Assembly (NCBI GenBank): GCA_907163375.1
Contig: CAJQUW010007784.1
Location: forward strand, 558,001 to 622,000
Length of the DNA: 64,000 nucleotides
Direction of reading: 5' to 3'
From: Prostheceraeus crozeri
Taxonomy: Eukaryota; Platyhelminthes; Polycladida; Euryleptidae
Shown: positions 16,386 through 28,505 of the stretch, piece by piece
How the letters are laid out: each line of letters starts with the position of its first letter
Position numbering within the stretch: the stretch's first letter is position 1
Notes under the pieces: model-generated
The model's input: only the letters and a program-made list of their open reading frames with translations
What the model was told of the DNA's origin: nothing
The model's database searches: none
Position numbers and translations under genes: made by a program

Positions 16386-19268
16386 CACTCATTTTTGAAT
16401 TATTCAGTGTCCATAGCAGACGTCGTTCTTCGTTTCTCCGTTCTCCGGTTCATATTACAATTCTGAAGTGAGTTTCATTGTCATGTTGTGCTACTTTATA
16501 GGATATTTGGGAGTAGGAACATCATTAAGTTCTTATAACCAAATAGCTTTAAATATAGAAGTCTGGGCTTCAGGATAGGAACACTTTATGTTACATTATT
16601 AACCATGTTTTCATTTATTTTCTTCCTATATTAAGTCATCCAGAGGAGACACGACTGTATAAGTCTGAGTAAAAGTGCAATTGACATCCGTATTTTTAGA
16701 CATTGTTTCTAAATAAAAAGATGCTTAAACAAAAATTCAATGTCATCTGATAGCAGATGCATGAGATTCAAATTTGTTTAATCAAACTAATTTATTAACG
16801 GTTGAAATTTTCGAAAATTTTACTTTCATTCTATTATGTTTATTTCAATTTAAAAGAAATATAAATCAGCTGCTTCCATTAAGTTCAAACTTGTTTAATT
16901 AAACAAATTTTTTTAATGGCTCAAATTTTCGAAAATTTCACTTTCTTTCCATTATGTTTATTTCAATTTAAAATAAATATAAATCAGCTGCCTCCATGAA
17001 TTTCAAACTTGTTTAATTAAACAAATTTTTTAATGGTTGAAATTTTCGAAATCTCATTTTCATTCAATTATTATTTCGTAATTAAATAATGATTAATCAG
17101 CTGTTTCCAAATTTTATGTCTTTTTATGAGCAAACCCTTTGAAATGAAATTTAACTTTCGAATCTCAGTTTCCATTTCATCCATAAATTTATTTCTTCTT
17201 AAAATTTGTCTAATATTAATCTAGTACTTAATAAAGCTTTGAAGGTGGTACATAAATGATTTCTTATTTAATAAGGGATTAAATTATAATAAAAGTTTTT
17301 TATCCTCTACAGAAATGGTTCGACATGAAAGTATCGCACGGCAACGTCTCGTCTTCCATTTTTGCGAGACATGTCAACTGCCCGTTTGACATGCCAACAA
17401 AGGCGGGCACAAGGAGTGCACCTTCAGAGAAGACTGCTCCTACATCTACTGCCTTTCCTGTAGGACGTATGAAAGGAGTAATATGAAGGCTAACAGCGAT
17501 TCGGCGAAGGCCTTCATTGTTCGTCATACCCCCTGTGCTCTTGAGAATGGACGGAAAGGGATAAATTTGACTTCAAGTAATGAAAAAAGAAGTTACAACG
17601 CCTCTTTTCGAAGGACAGGCCGGTGGAAGGTGTTTTGTCCCAGGTGGACGAACCTCAACATCCTCCCAAGAAAGCCCCTAAGTCTCGCGCTCCCAAGAAA
17701 GCCCCTAAGTCCAGAGAATTTGTCGACGAGACTTTCAGCGATTTTGAGGTAAGTGATGTCAATCCTACATCCTAGCTTCAACGAATAACTGATCCACTGG
17801 GGATAGATAAAATGCTACTTCATTAAGTCAATATAACCATATGTCGTTTACACATTTCAGGGATTTGGTGATGCCCCCACCGAAGAACACAAAGGTGTTG
17901 GTGCAGAAAAAACTCATCGTTAAAGATGTGAGAATCTATTTACTTGGGTTATTATTCATATGCATAATTAAATCAATGTTGTTAAAACATTTCAGACTGA
18001 ACCACCTCAAGCGATGACAGTCGGGTTTGAAGATGGAAATGTGGTGGAAAACTTGCGAAAGGTAGCAAATTAATGTGCTTAATAGTTTCTAAGGAGAAAT
18101 CAAATATGAATTTCTTTTTTAGCTGTTTCCAAGTGTTCAATCAATCCCCGCATGCCCGAAGCTGCCTCGAGGGAATTCCCCAGGAAAAACCTCGCTTCTA
18201 GCCCCCTAAGTGTGATTGCTGTGGTCTACGCTCAGATAACAGACAACAACAACACCTTGAAAGCCTGTCTATGTCTATCTCTTTATATAAACATATTGTC
18301 ACATTTTTCCGCTGCAGGCTGTGGGATCTCTATCCCTTAAAAAGCATAGGAGCTTTTTAAGCACGCCAGCGACAACTACGTCCATTGAGGACAATGACGA
18401 GAGGCCCTACTCCATACGCGAATCATCCTCATCCGAGGATTCTGCAACATCATCCTCATCCGACGATTCTCCAACATCGTCATCCGATGATGACGATGAA
18501 TCTGTTATTAATGTAAGTATGAAGCTTGGTTAACTGCTTCAGTGTAGAATTTTCTATTAAAACATTTTGAAACTTACTTTGTTGACAATTATCCTAATAA
18601 ACAATTGTTTCCTTTCTTTACAGGAGTCCGTCATGTGTGCCTCACAGGAAGAGGTGTCCTTCAGCCACATCCGGGCATCCCCCAGCTGGAGCGTCCGCCT
18701 GCCGCTGTCCCCGATGATGACGCTTGCTCCTCCATCCCCTGTGCGTCCTCTATCGCTCACAGTTCCTTCTTGTCCGGCACCTCCGATCCCACCCCCTCCA
18801 ACGCCCGCAGCTCCTTCCTCTCCGTCACCTCCGATCCCAGCCGCAGCTCCTTCCTCCGCGACACCTCCTATCCCCGCCGCAGCTCCTGCTACAGTTCCCA
18901 AGGCCCCTCTCCCAGTGCAAGAGTATGATGTCGACCTCGACGCAACGGCGGAGGAAGACATTTACTCCAAACTACGCCGTTGCCAAGAGCGTCTGAGAGA
19001 GTCCGAGGCTCGTGAGGCTCAGCTAATAGAGGACAACAGAGGTTTGGTTCAGTCCTTACAAAATATAACTCAATCAAACCTCCTGTTGGCCTCGCAAGTG
19101 ACCAACATTCAGAGGCACGACAAAGAAACATTGGTGCACATCGAGTGCAGAGACAATGCCACTAGAAAGGTGCGTCTAACGAGGATACACGACTTGGGTG
19201 GCTGCAGTGAAAGCTGCAGCCACTTGAAGTTGTACCACAATGGTATTGTGAAATGTGTTAAGCTTTGA
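16386..19268 (+). pseudogene. Seven-exon gene of unknown function with zinc-finger-like, acidic, Pro-rich and coiled-coil parts
   Basis: Exons inferred from splice sites: 1 (about 16386-16466, non-coding), 2 (17313-17748, ATG 17315), 3 (17861-17927), 4 (17996-18061), 5 (18123-18209), 6 (18318-18512), 7 (18624-19268). Reading phase fits across every junction, giving about 500 codons. Exon 2 has a CETC...GGHKEC...CLSC Cys/His array; exon 6 is Ser- and Asp-rich (SSSSEDSATSSSSDD); exon 7 is Pro/Ala-rich, then a coiled coil (RRCQERLRESEAREAQLIEDN) and a C-terminal Cys-containing part (HIECRDNATRKVRL, CSESCSHLK). Two in-frame stops: TGA 17387-17389 and TAA 18207-18209 at the exon 5 end. Family not recognised. 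It lies directly upstream of PolB. Confidence 0.5.
16767..17110 (+). repeat. Three-copy tandem repeat in intron 1, about 117-base period
   Basis: Copies start at about 16767, 16884 and 17002. Each has TTCAAA(T/C)TTGTTTAAT, GAAATTTTCGAAA and ends near AATCAGCTG. The third copy is the most diverged. Confidence 0.75.
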
Positions 19269-19341
19269 CTTTTTTTCTTTGAAAAATTAATTACTGAAAA
19301 TTTTAAGTGTTTTCTCTTTACAACAGATCGGAACATATGGT

Positions 19342-19389
19342 ATTGGCTGGTGATGACGCTGACGTCATTAGATGGTAGATGTATATAAG
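19342..19389 (+). promoter_or_regulatory. PolB promoter: CCAAT-type motif, CRE and TATA box
   Basis: ATTGGCTG (19342-19349), the palindromic CRE/ATF site TGACGTCA (19360-19367) and TATATAAG (19382-19389) precede the PolB ATG at 19421. The transcript start would be only about 10 bases before the ATG. Confidence 0.65.
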
Positions 19390-19420
19390 GGCTTGCTAAT
19401 TTCAATCCTCATCAATAATC

Positions 19421-22400
19421 ATGGTTGTCTGTACCAAGTGTGGAAAAGTATTTACTCTCATAGGCAATTTGCAACGTCATGAAAAATTTTGTAAGTTAGG
19501 AAAAACGTATCAATGTAGCAAGTGTCCATATAAGACGAATAGGATAGATAATCTTAAGAGGCATAAACTTGTATGTAATAATAAACCGAATGATAGCATA
19601 ACAAAGTTAAATTCAAATAATCAAAATAGATCTACTTCTAAGCCAACAACCAGCGCTTCAACTAACATACAAAACTTTATGCAATACTGCTCTCGGTGTG
19701 GTAAAACGTATAACTCTATAAGTAGATTTCGACAGCATATGAATGTACATAATACAAATAGTGAGATAAATATGCATAATAACTATGGAACTGTTAGTCT
19801 CAGCGAAAGCGCACTCAATGGCCATGAACGTGTGTATGATATCACGCCAACAACACCTACTGTGGACATAACATCATTCTTAGAAAGCATGCGTTCCATG
19901 TTAGGGAATTTAGTGCCTGACTTACTAAGGAGCTATCAATTGCGCGGTCGTCTGATTGCACAAATTCGTTATGTCCGTTCTAATCCTCAAGAAGAAGAAA
20001 CTTTTCTCGCACACTTTACCTCATCATCCTCAAACTATATTTATGACTATGATGCTTGGTTTTAGGATCATCTAAATAGTCTAATAAATCATATTGAAGC
20101 CTTCACAAAAAAGGGTAGCAATTGGATTATAAATGATGTACAAAATATAGAGTTCAATGTAATAACAAGTCCAATACTGTCAGGTGGACAATCATTTCCT
20201 CTACCAAAGAAGTTAAAAAACTCTAAAGCTGTCATTAATGTTAATTCAAATGCAAATGATTGCTTCATATATGCAGTTTTATCAATATTGCATTATAATG
20301 AAGTACCTTATTAAAGGAATGAAGTAAAATCATATAGTAAGTGGACATCTGAGCTAAATATGGAAGGCATTTCCACACCAGTATCAATCAAAGATATTTC
20401 AAAATTTGAGAAAAATAATGATATTAAAATTAACATTCACTTTTATGAAAATGGACTCAAAGGTGTTCGTTACAATAGTAACTTTACTGGTAGGCAAACG
20501 GTTAATATTTTGCTAATTCTAAACAATGGAGCAGCACACTATTGTGGAATTCCAAAGCTGTCAAGATTGTATAGGAGAACTTTAAAAAGACATAAATACT
20601 TCTGCGAAAGATGCACTCAGTCATTCACATATAAGACAACACTAGAACGACACTTCCAGTTTTGCATTCGAGGAAAAGCACAAATAGAAAAAATGCCATC
20701 GGATCTAAAAGTACTAACAAGTAGCATGGAATATCAACTAAGTCCTCCTTTAGTAATTTATGCAGATATAGAGTGCTACATTGATAATAAAATACATAAA
20801 CCTGCGGCCATTGGAGCTTATCATGTCTGGCATAATGCCCTTCAATCGAAATTTGAAAACAAGTATTACCTCTTTGAAGAGAAAATTGCACAATTAGTTT
20901 CTTGCACCACTTAGAAACTGTAGCCAAAGACCTATATGACAACCAATATGCAACAACTAGGCACCCAATGACACTGTCAGTGGATGAAAAAGCAAGCCAT
21001 GAGAATGCAGAATGTTGCAACAAATGTAAATCGAAATTCAGCGATGAAGTCATAAAAGTTCGCGATCATGATCATATCACCGGACGATATAGGCAAACAT
21101 TATGTAGGAAATGCAATCTCCGGTTAAGACTTAACAGACGGGAGCTCCCCATATTTTTCCACAATTTTAAAAATTATGATAGTCACATCGTTTGCTATAA
21201 AGCGATTGGAAGAATGAAATGTTGGAAATTAGATGTTGTAGCAGCAACTGCTGAAAAATATATACCTTTATCCCCCAGTGTCCCTGTAAATGAATACAAA
21301 GGGAAGACAGTATACTTTAAACTAAAATTCTTAGACTCATATCAATTTCTAAGTGCATCCTTGAGTGAATTAGCCAAGGGCTTGCAAACGTATGAGCATG
21401 TAGAGACATTAAGGGTAGAATTTCCACAATTAAGTGATAATGTTTTATATCAGAAGGGAGTGTTTCCATATTCATACTTCAAAACCTTAAACACGTTGAC
21501 GGGAGACTGTCTACCACCACAATTTGAATTCTATAATGATCTTACTCGTGAGCACTGTTCCGATAGTGAATATGAACACGCTAACAAGGCATGGATTGAA
21601 TTTAATTGTAGCACATTTGGTGATTACATGCTGGCATATCTGAAGTTAGATGTTTTATTGTTGGCAGACATATTTGAAGTGTTTAGAGCATTGAGTCAAC
21701 GTGAGGATGAAGTCGACCCTGTACATTTTGTCAGTCTCCCACATCTTCGCTTTCTTTACCTCAGCACTAAATTTCTCTTCCAATGATCCCCAACACTACA
21801 TACAAGATGAAAATATGTACAATCTATTTGAACGAGGAATTAGAGGGGGTATGACTTTCACCAACATTCACCGAGCGCGTGCACGCATTGAAGAATTAGG
21901 AAATAATACACATGAAAGTCGACATTTGACCTACTTAGATGTTAATAACCTTTACGGTTCTTCACTCAGTAGGAATCTACCCCACTCAAATTTCAAATGG
22001 TTGAATGAAAGTGAATTAGATAATTTTTTAAATGAAGAAAATGTTCAAAATATAGATGATGATGGTGAAATCGGCTACATTTTTGATTTAGATTTAGAGT
22101 ATCCTGCAGCCATTCATGATGACACTGCCGATTTCCCATTAGCTCCAGAAATGCAGATGATTGAAAAGAGAATGTTTTCACACTATATGAAAAATCTATA
22201 TGAAAAAGTAAGACCAAATACACATTTTTCTTCTATCAAGAAACTTCTGCTCCATCAATTTGATAGGGAAAATTATGTAGTCCACTGCTCAATTTTAAAA
22301 TTTTACTTGACCATGGGCATGAGAATCAAGAAGATTCATAGTGGCATAAAATTCACACAAAAGCCCTGGTTAAAAACATACATTGATATGAACTCTCAAA

Positions 22401-23281
22401 AGAGGGCTCAATCAAACACTGACTTCGAAAAGTCATTCTGCAAATTGAAAACTAATTCTTTATATGGTAAAACAATGGAAAATGTAAGGAGAAGGAAAAA
22501 ATTTAAACTAGTCAACAATGAGAAACAACTACTGAAATTGTCAAATCATCCTCTCTATGTTCAACACAAAATATTTGATGAAGATCTGGTTGGTATGGAA
22601 ATGTACAAACCTTCAATAGTTTTAAATAAATTAATATATGTTGGTCAAGCAGTACTTGACTATAGTAAGTTGGAAATGTATCAATTATATTACAATGATC
22701 TAAAAGGGTGTCCACTGATAAATAGAACGCGGTTTTGCGGACGTGATACCGACAGTTTCTTCCTATGTTTATACACATCACCATCTGTCCGTCTGGAAGA
22801 TATACTTCCATACTTCGGTGAAAAGTTTGACTCTTCAAACTATGACAGTCATCACCGACTATACTCAACTACAAACAAAGCTAGATTAGGTTGTTTTAAG
22901 GATGAGTCTGCTGGAAAGTTGCTTGAGAAAATGATCCTACTAAAACCCAAAATGTATTCAATGAAATATCTAGACTCTACGAATCATAGCATCAAACGTG
23001 CAAAAGGAATTCAGAGAGCAGCAGTTAAAAAATTGAAACATAATGACCATAGGAGTGTCTATTATAGTGAGAATGATACAACTGAAGATATGACAATTAT
23101 AAATTCAAAAAATCACATAGTTAGCACAAAATCATTTAGGAAGCGAGGTCTTTCACTTTGGGAGGATAAGCGCTGTTGGCTGGATAAAAATTTATCATTA
23201 CCATATGGACACTACAGCCTAGGTCTTCCCCCACCGTCGAAGAGAAGGAGATGCCTTCCTGTCACAGGTGATGTAGAATAA
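19421..23281 (+). pseudogene. Protein-primed-type DNA polymerase B with N-terminal C2H2 fingers, broken
   Basis: About 1,285 codons. The N-terminus has C2H2-type fingers (CTKCGKVFTLIGNLQRHEKFC, CSRCGKTYNSISRFRQH). Exonuclease motifs: VIYADIECYI (Exo I), FFHNFKNYDSH (Exo II) and YLKLDVLLLADI (Exo III). Polymerase motifs: A in YLDVNNLYGSS, B in KLKTNSLYGKT, C in RDTDSFFL. A VRDHDHITGRYR block is also typical of Polinton PolB. Lesions: TAG 20063-20065, TAA 20312-20314, a frameshift between about 20860 and 20915, and one near 21760-21790. Everything else is open to TAA at 23281. It would replicate the element from a protein primer. Confidence 0.9.
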
Positions 23282-23589
23282 GTCTAAATTAAGAAAAACA
23301 AACAATACAATATTCCACTTGTAATAGATCTTGCGATTGCTGCATCTTCCGACATGTAGCAACACTTACTAATACATAAGTAGTCTTACTAAAATTGAAA
23401 TTTCTACATCTTTCCGATATGTAGAAATGATTACTAATAAATAGGTAGTCCTAATGTAAATGAATATGTGAAGAATTTGTACTCAACATCATTCCGATAT
23501 GTTGAGCTAATAAAATAACAAACTTTAGGCAAACATTAAACCTAAATTTGAAACATAGCTTTCGGAACATGCCTCATTAAATTAGAACA

Positions 23590-23940
23590 TGGAAACTTAG
23601 TGACGTTCAAAACGTTCACATAACAAATTCTAAAAGAATAGCATTTCGTCATTCAATAGCAAATAGTGATCGAAAACATCGTGGCGTTTGTATTAGTATT
23701 GACTCATTGCCTTCACTGAAAGACTTTGCGGATCTCATTGACAACCATAAGACTCGGATCAAGATTCCTCTCGATGACAAGGTATGGATAAAGTGTGATT
23801 CATCAGTCAAACTATACGTCTGTTCATCAAAACGGGAAGATGTTGAACATCGATTTTTTCGTTTCAGTGACGTCACATGGGAAACCTTTACAAGGGAGAT
23901 ACTACCACAGATAACGTCATTCATTAAAGATGGAGGACAT
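23590..23940 (+). pseudogene. Degraded copy of the PC4-like small protein family
   Basis: An open frame beginning WKLSDVQNVHI, with DDKVWIKCD and FRFSDVTWETFTREILPQITSFI, matches the layout of the two proteins at 2168-2897. The nearest ATG (23589) is one base out of frame and a stop precedes the frame, so the start is damaged. Its normal end is also lost, since the frame runs on to 24111 over the next gene. It directly precedes and overlaps the TBP-like gene, as in element A. Confidence 0.55.
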
Positions 23941-24499
23941 CAAACGGTTGGAAGTTGTAAATCGGATGTTAACTACAAAAGCGAAGTCAAAACTCAATCT
24001 ACAAGAGATCGAGAGGAATATACCCAACCGAAAACAATGGTTACTGATAAAACGCAAATTGAAGCCGACAACGAGCTTACATGTTGGAAGACCCTCAATG
24101 TTAACATGTAGGATTCAGAGGAAGGATAAATCTCTCACTATCCTATTCTTTCCAAGTGGAACAATCCAATGTATTGGAAGGGTCATGGAGGGTGATCTCT
24201 GATATCTACACTTTACTTTGGAACATTTACTTGGTGATTCATTATCTGATTGGGAAGTGAAGACAATGACCGTGTTATGTGAATTACACTATCACTATGA
24301 CTTCCGTAAAGTTACATCATCACATAATCTAACTTATGAAGTGGAGTTATTTCCAGCAGCTCAATTGACTAACTGGCATCCATATCATGTTCATGTGTTC
24401 CATAATGGAAAAATTGTGATAACCGGCATCAAAGACATAAGTGATGTACCTCCCATCATATGTGATTTGAAAAAACGTTTCATGAAAACCAAATTGTAG
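23930..24499 (+). pseudogene. TATA-box-binding-protein homologue, second copy, one stop codon
   Basis: 190 codons from ATG 23930 with one TGA at 24200-24202. Repeat 1: RLEVVNRML, KLNLQEIERNIPN, GRPSMLTCRI and LFFPSGTIQCIG. Repeat 2: TYEVELFPAAQL, then HVHVFHNGKIVITGIK. These correspond one-to-one with the element A protein and with the two TBP repeats. Intercalating-type Phe residues are kept in FFPSG, ELFPA and VFHNG. The sequence is strongly diverged from the element A copy, so the gene family has been kept through a long separation. Confidence 0.8.
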
Positions 24500-24606
24500 A
24501 TTTTGTATATATGTGAATAGATAATGAAATATGAATATGTTTTTGTTTTCCTTATAAACCCTTGTTTTGGAAAAAAGAGAGCAAGTTAATGATACAACAT
24601 AAAACT

Positions 24607-25071
24607 TTATTTCAAAACTGTTTGGACATATTTAGTAAGAATTACATCATTTTTATCACAGTTTTTTGAAAATAGTTCTAAAGCACTTTTACAGTTATTT
24701 TTCAATGGTCTCTCGTTGACAAAATAGAGTACAAAGCCACCGCACATTAGAGATGTATTACTTTGAAGTGGGAACGATGTCACTTTCCTAACAGTCCAGG
24801 AGAGCCTGTTCATCCATAATGCGATATCATGTAAACGAGGTTGATTAAGAGAGTCAAAATATTCGGCAACTTTATATCGATTGATGTATGCAGCAATCCA
24901 ATGTTTTCCGGGAAGCTTGTTGGTATCCGTATTGATGATAAGCGAACAAGGATAGAAAGGAATTGAATCAGGTAAATTATCTCTAGAAAAGACATTGAGA
25001 AATATTGTCTTGGAGTAGGGATGAGCTTTCCTCATTTTCCTCAAGATTTCTATGTTGCTTAAGTTACTCAT
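24607..25071 (-). CDS. Adenovirus-type maturation cysteine protease
   Basis: An intact 154-residue protein. Catalytic residues by family pattern: H57 in PGKHWIAAYI, D73 in AEYFDSL, Q103 before the active site, and C110 in SLMCGGFVLYFV. This triad order (His, acidic, Cys) is that of the adenovirus protease family. Its ATG overlaps the capsid gene stop by 4 bases (ATGA). It would cleave capsid and core precursors in particle maturation. In contrast to the element A copy it has no stops. Confidence 0.85.
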   Translation of the reverse strand: MSNLSNIEILRKMRKAHPYSKTIFLNVFSRDNLPDSIPFYPCSLIINTDTNKLPGKHWIAAYINRYKVAEYFDSLNQPRLHDIALWMNRLSWTVRKVTSFPLQSNTSLMCGGFVLYFVNERPLKNNCKSALELFSKNCDKNDVILTKYVQTVLK

Positions 25072-26351
25072 CTCTGATAGCTGACAGTCACGTCTCTCAT
25101 TCTTGTTATCTCAACTTAGCTATCATAGATAGCATAAATGAGACAAGTAATTGTTTTCTTCAAAGGTGACTCAAATGATACCTCCAGTCGTAGATTTCCA
25201 GGCTTTGTAACTCCTACGCTTTCACCACCTAGATCTGGATCTGCTGTCAGGTTGTACATAATGAAGAAGTAGCCATTCTTGTACATATCCATTGTAATTC
25301 CATTTCAATCATCTGTATTAAACATGTTGAGGTCGGTGAAAGTAGAACCATATTCACGTGCGAATTTACCATCTTTGAAATTAGGCTCATATGCTTTGCA
25401 AGATACAAATTTCCCATCCTGATAGAGTGCTAGTTTGCTAACATTAAAGTGTTGGAAATTGAATGGATTCTTTTCAAAAGCACCAATGAATGCCTCATTT
25501 TCCACAAATGTGATAAACACCGCCTTTGGCATTGCAGTGGGAAAAAGATTTGGGTAGGCATGTGAGGATGATCCTGCATCAATTGTGAAGTTTGTCAACA
25601 CACTGTGATTAACTGGATATATTGCATTGTTTTTCCTCAATCCTGTCGCATGTTCGTTGATGACTGACGGGTTCATTGTTACTCGCTTTACATTGAGCAT
25701 GGCATTACTTATGTTGACTTGATAGTTTGTAGCTCCAAAAGCCATTAACGCGAACTCAGGATTTGCAGGAATAAATTTTATTTGCATTTTAACCTGTGAT
25801 AGCAGATATCTAGATTGACGAAAGAAATCAAATTAGACGGGTCCTTTCAAGTATAATTCCTTTGAATCCGCTGTTAAATCCATTCGTCTTTTCAACCCTG
25901 TATTTGAGACATCATCAAATTTCCCTTGCTGATCATCATACCACCCAGAAACTTGCAAGTGTGACTGTTTAGCTTGCTTTTGAAATTGAGTCATTGCATG
26001 TATATATGCTCCATATGGATATGCTCGATCCCCTCCTTCAATCTGTTTGTCATTCAATATTAGATACACATCTGAGAAAAGACTGGCAATAGGAAGATTT
26101 GCTAATCCCACTTTATCCTTGGATGAATCGATATTTGTACCATCAGTCTTCTTAATTTGTATACACAACTCTAAATCAATGGATTGACAGTCAATATAAT
26201 CTTGAGGATTGGCAGGTATATCAAACTGAATAGGCTGCTGGTTACCATCGATATTTGTTGTGGGGACTATGTCTACAATTGTTGAGGAGATGATGTCTGT
26301 CTGATGAGGGGGAGAATCGAAGAAACACAAAGCCGAATTGATACTCTGCAT
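25068..26351 (-). pseudogene. Major capsid protein, Polinton type, three nonsense codons
   Basis: A 427-codon frame, the same length as the element A protein, with no frameshift. Shared motifs: ALCFFDSPPHQTDIISSTIVD, QPIQFDIPANPQDYIDCQS, YLILNDKQIEGG, AYPYGAY, the DFFRQS position and FNTDD. In-frame stops: TAA 25833-25835, TGA 25305-25307, TAA 25116-25118. The reading frame is otherwise clean, so all inactivation is by point changes. Confidence 0.85.
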
Positions 26352-26361
26352 CGTATTAGCT

Positions 26362-26844
26362 TTACAAATATGTTGTCTTCCTTCGTTTTGACTTGTTTCT
26401 AGTCGCTGTGGAATTTCGTTTGCGCTTTCTTGTTTTCACTCGACGTCTAGATTTAGAACGTGCTGCTCTAGTCGGCTTTTTACTTTTCCTGCGTCTTTGC
26501 TCAGTAACTCGACCGGATCCAACTTGTCTTGACTTCCTACGCTTCTTCCGAACTGTACGTCTCGTCTTTGTTAAATCATCTAATGCGTCTATGGCAGATT
26601 GCTGCGCGCGCATTTTCATAGATTCACCGATATCCTCACCTTGAAGCGCATCAGCTGCAACATTTGCACCAAAATTTAAAGCCCTGCTTCCAACACGCTT
26701 CATGATTGGTACGCCATACTTTTTGAGTGTTGGAAGAACCATACGTCTTAGTGCACCAAATATGCCTCCTCCAACTTGTCGTCTACCTCCAACAAACACG
26801 GGATAACCGCTCTGATATGATGGTCTACTGTAAATGCCTGTCAC
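26362..26844 (-). CDS. pX/mu-like basic core protein
   Basis: An intact 160-residue protein. YSRPSYQSGYPVFVGGRRQ is followed by VGGGIFGALRRMVLPTLKKYG, like the element A protein and adenovirus pX/mu and VI-type precursors. The last 60 residues are nearly all Arg, Lys and Ser (KKRRKSRQ, RRRVKTRKRKR). It is likely to condense DNA and may contain a membrane-active amphipathic helix. Located directly upstream of the capsid gene, 10 bases apart. Confidence 0.75.
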   Translation of the reverse strand: MTGIYSRPSYQSGYPVFVGGRRQVGGGIFGALRRMVLPTLKKYGVPIMKRVGSRALNFGANVAADALQGEDIGESMKMRAQQSAIDALDDLTKTRRTVRKKRRKSRQVGSGRVTEQRRRKSKKPTRAARSKSRRRVKTRKRKRNSTATRNKSKRRKTTYL

Positions 26845-26887
26845 TATGACTATTGAATAACTATGGAAGTCACATTAGCGTAAAGCC

Positions 26888-28465
26888 TTATTCTCGTGAC
26901 CTAATGTGTAGGGTCAAAACAGTAACACCACCACAGAACGGTACTACTTCTCCTGCGTCATCATGAATTGATATGTAAATTCTATTGATGAAATTTCGGC
27001 TGATTGGTAGATACATTGTGTTAAAAAATTCTCGATTGATTAGTTGCTTCCTTACGGATGAGAGAGGAAATGTGCGCAGAAGTGGGGCCTCAATGTCGCC
27101 AACCCTTGTATATTCAGTAATGTTACAATAGACGTATAAGTTACTTATATCACGCTCTAGTGATGGGGCTGTATCGCCTATTGATGTGCCTTCATAAATA
27201 GTTGATTTTGAGAATCCCAATGTGGTCGTTAACACGCTATCCAGCTTGATAAGAGAGTTCTTCCCTACCTTTAGAATCATGCGTTTCTTATGTGGGTCAT
27301 AAGAAAAGTGATATTCATCTGCATCAAGGTAATCTACACCAAACTCATTTAACTTTGTACACAATTCAGATGGCGCTTTCAAGCTTTCAATGTTCAAATT
27401 AACTCTTTTTACAAGTTCACTGGAAGTAGACAATTCATCACCCAATATGTCTTCGCTGTATACGTGGATATCCTATGAAGCATTTGTTGATGCTTTGAGT
27501 TTAGAAGAGGACAATTGAACCTTGAATGTATCATTTAATTCTGTCAACCAAGGTGCGCTTTCAAGGCCCTTAAACATCCCAATCATTTCAGATCCGAATT
27601 CAATAACAGCGGACTCAGACTTTTCCAATGGTGTCTTTTTAGTAAAAACAATAAATTCTGCCTCCGTTTCAACAGTAAATAAAGTTACTTTCTCTTTCTT
27701 ATATTCACAAGTCATTAACGTTTCTGGCACTGATCCTTGAAACTTTCTTGCAAAGTCTTCAACACTTCTAATGACCTCAAATTTATTTTTTACTCGGATG
27801 CTCCTTTTTTGTAATGCATACAATGGCCCAATTCTACATTGAAAATCAGTGACTTTCCTCTCCGAATTCCACCCACGTCCATTGTACCAATACCTTGATG
27901 AGAAAGTTGTTCTGGAATACCCAAAAGTATGACTCAAATCCTTACCTAATACAAGAAGAACATGCTTCCCTTCCTTCATCAATTTTGTTGACCCCTTTAT
28001 GACTGGTTTGTAGAATTTATTCAAAGTCAGCTTGAAGAGATCATTTATTCGTTCAAACATTCTACCGATTTCCTTTTCTGTATCTTGCAAGCTCATTGTG
28101 AGAACCTTAGAATCAAAAGTTGACGTTGCAAATGCCTTTTGAATTTTAATCATGTTTTGGACAGATGGTAAAGATGTTGAAAAAGGATGTAAAGTTAGAT
28201 GATGAAAAGCCCATGTACCATGTAGACTATTTTGAAATATGCGAAAGCAATCATCCTTCTCTCGCACTTCTTTATGTAATTCAAAATAGTTGTTCTTTAG
28301 CAAACTGATATCGTTGTAATAAGTAATTTCAGTTAGAGCAACTTCATGGGGTCCATACAGAGTAATTGGATTAGCGAATTCAACAGAGTATAGAGATGGT
28401 TTGTTACTTGGGAATATCTTGGGGTTGCTATTGCTTGGAAGAATGATGTTGAAGTTAGTAGACAT
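26888..28465 (-). pseudogene. Penton-like minor capsid protein, one stop codon
   Basis: 526 codons from ATG 28465. The N-terminus has FNIILPSNSNPKIFPSNKP and the C-terminal third has LYVYCNITEYTRVGDIEAPLL and IYISIHDDAGEVVPF, both signatures of Polinton minor capsid proteins. One in-frame TAG at 27473-27475 separates two otherwise continuous parts. In element B it sits between integrase and pX-like genes, but in element A the penton-like genes lie beyond the TBP-like cluster, so gene order differs. Confidence 0.8.
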
Positions 28466-28505
28466 GTTAAACTCATATATGGAAGAAGTCACATGCTATA
28501 TTAGC

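Noticed and set aside
17483-17752. Alternative reading frame of exon 2 with KKAPKSRAPKKAPKSRE repeats
   Set aside because: It looks protein-like, but its phase does not fit exon 3 and stops precede it; it may reflect a frameshift, so it was not annotated separately.
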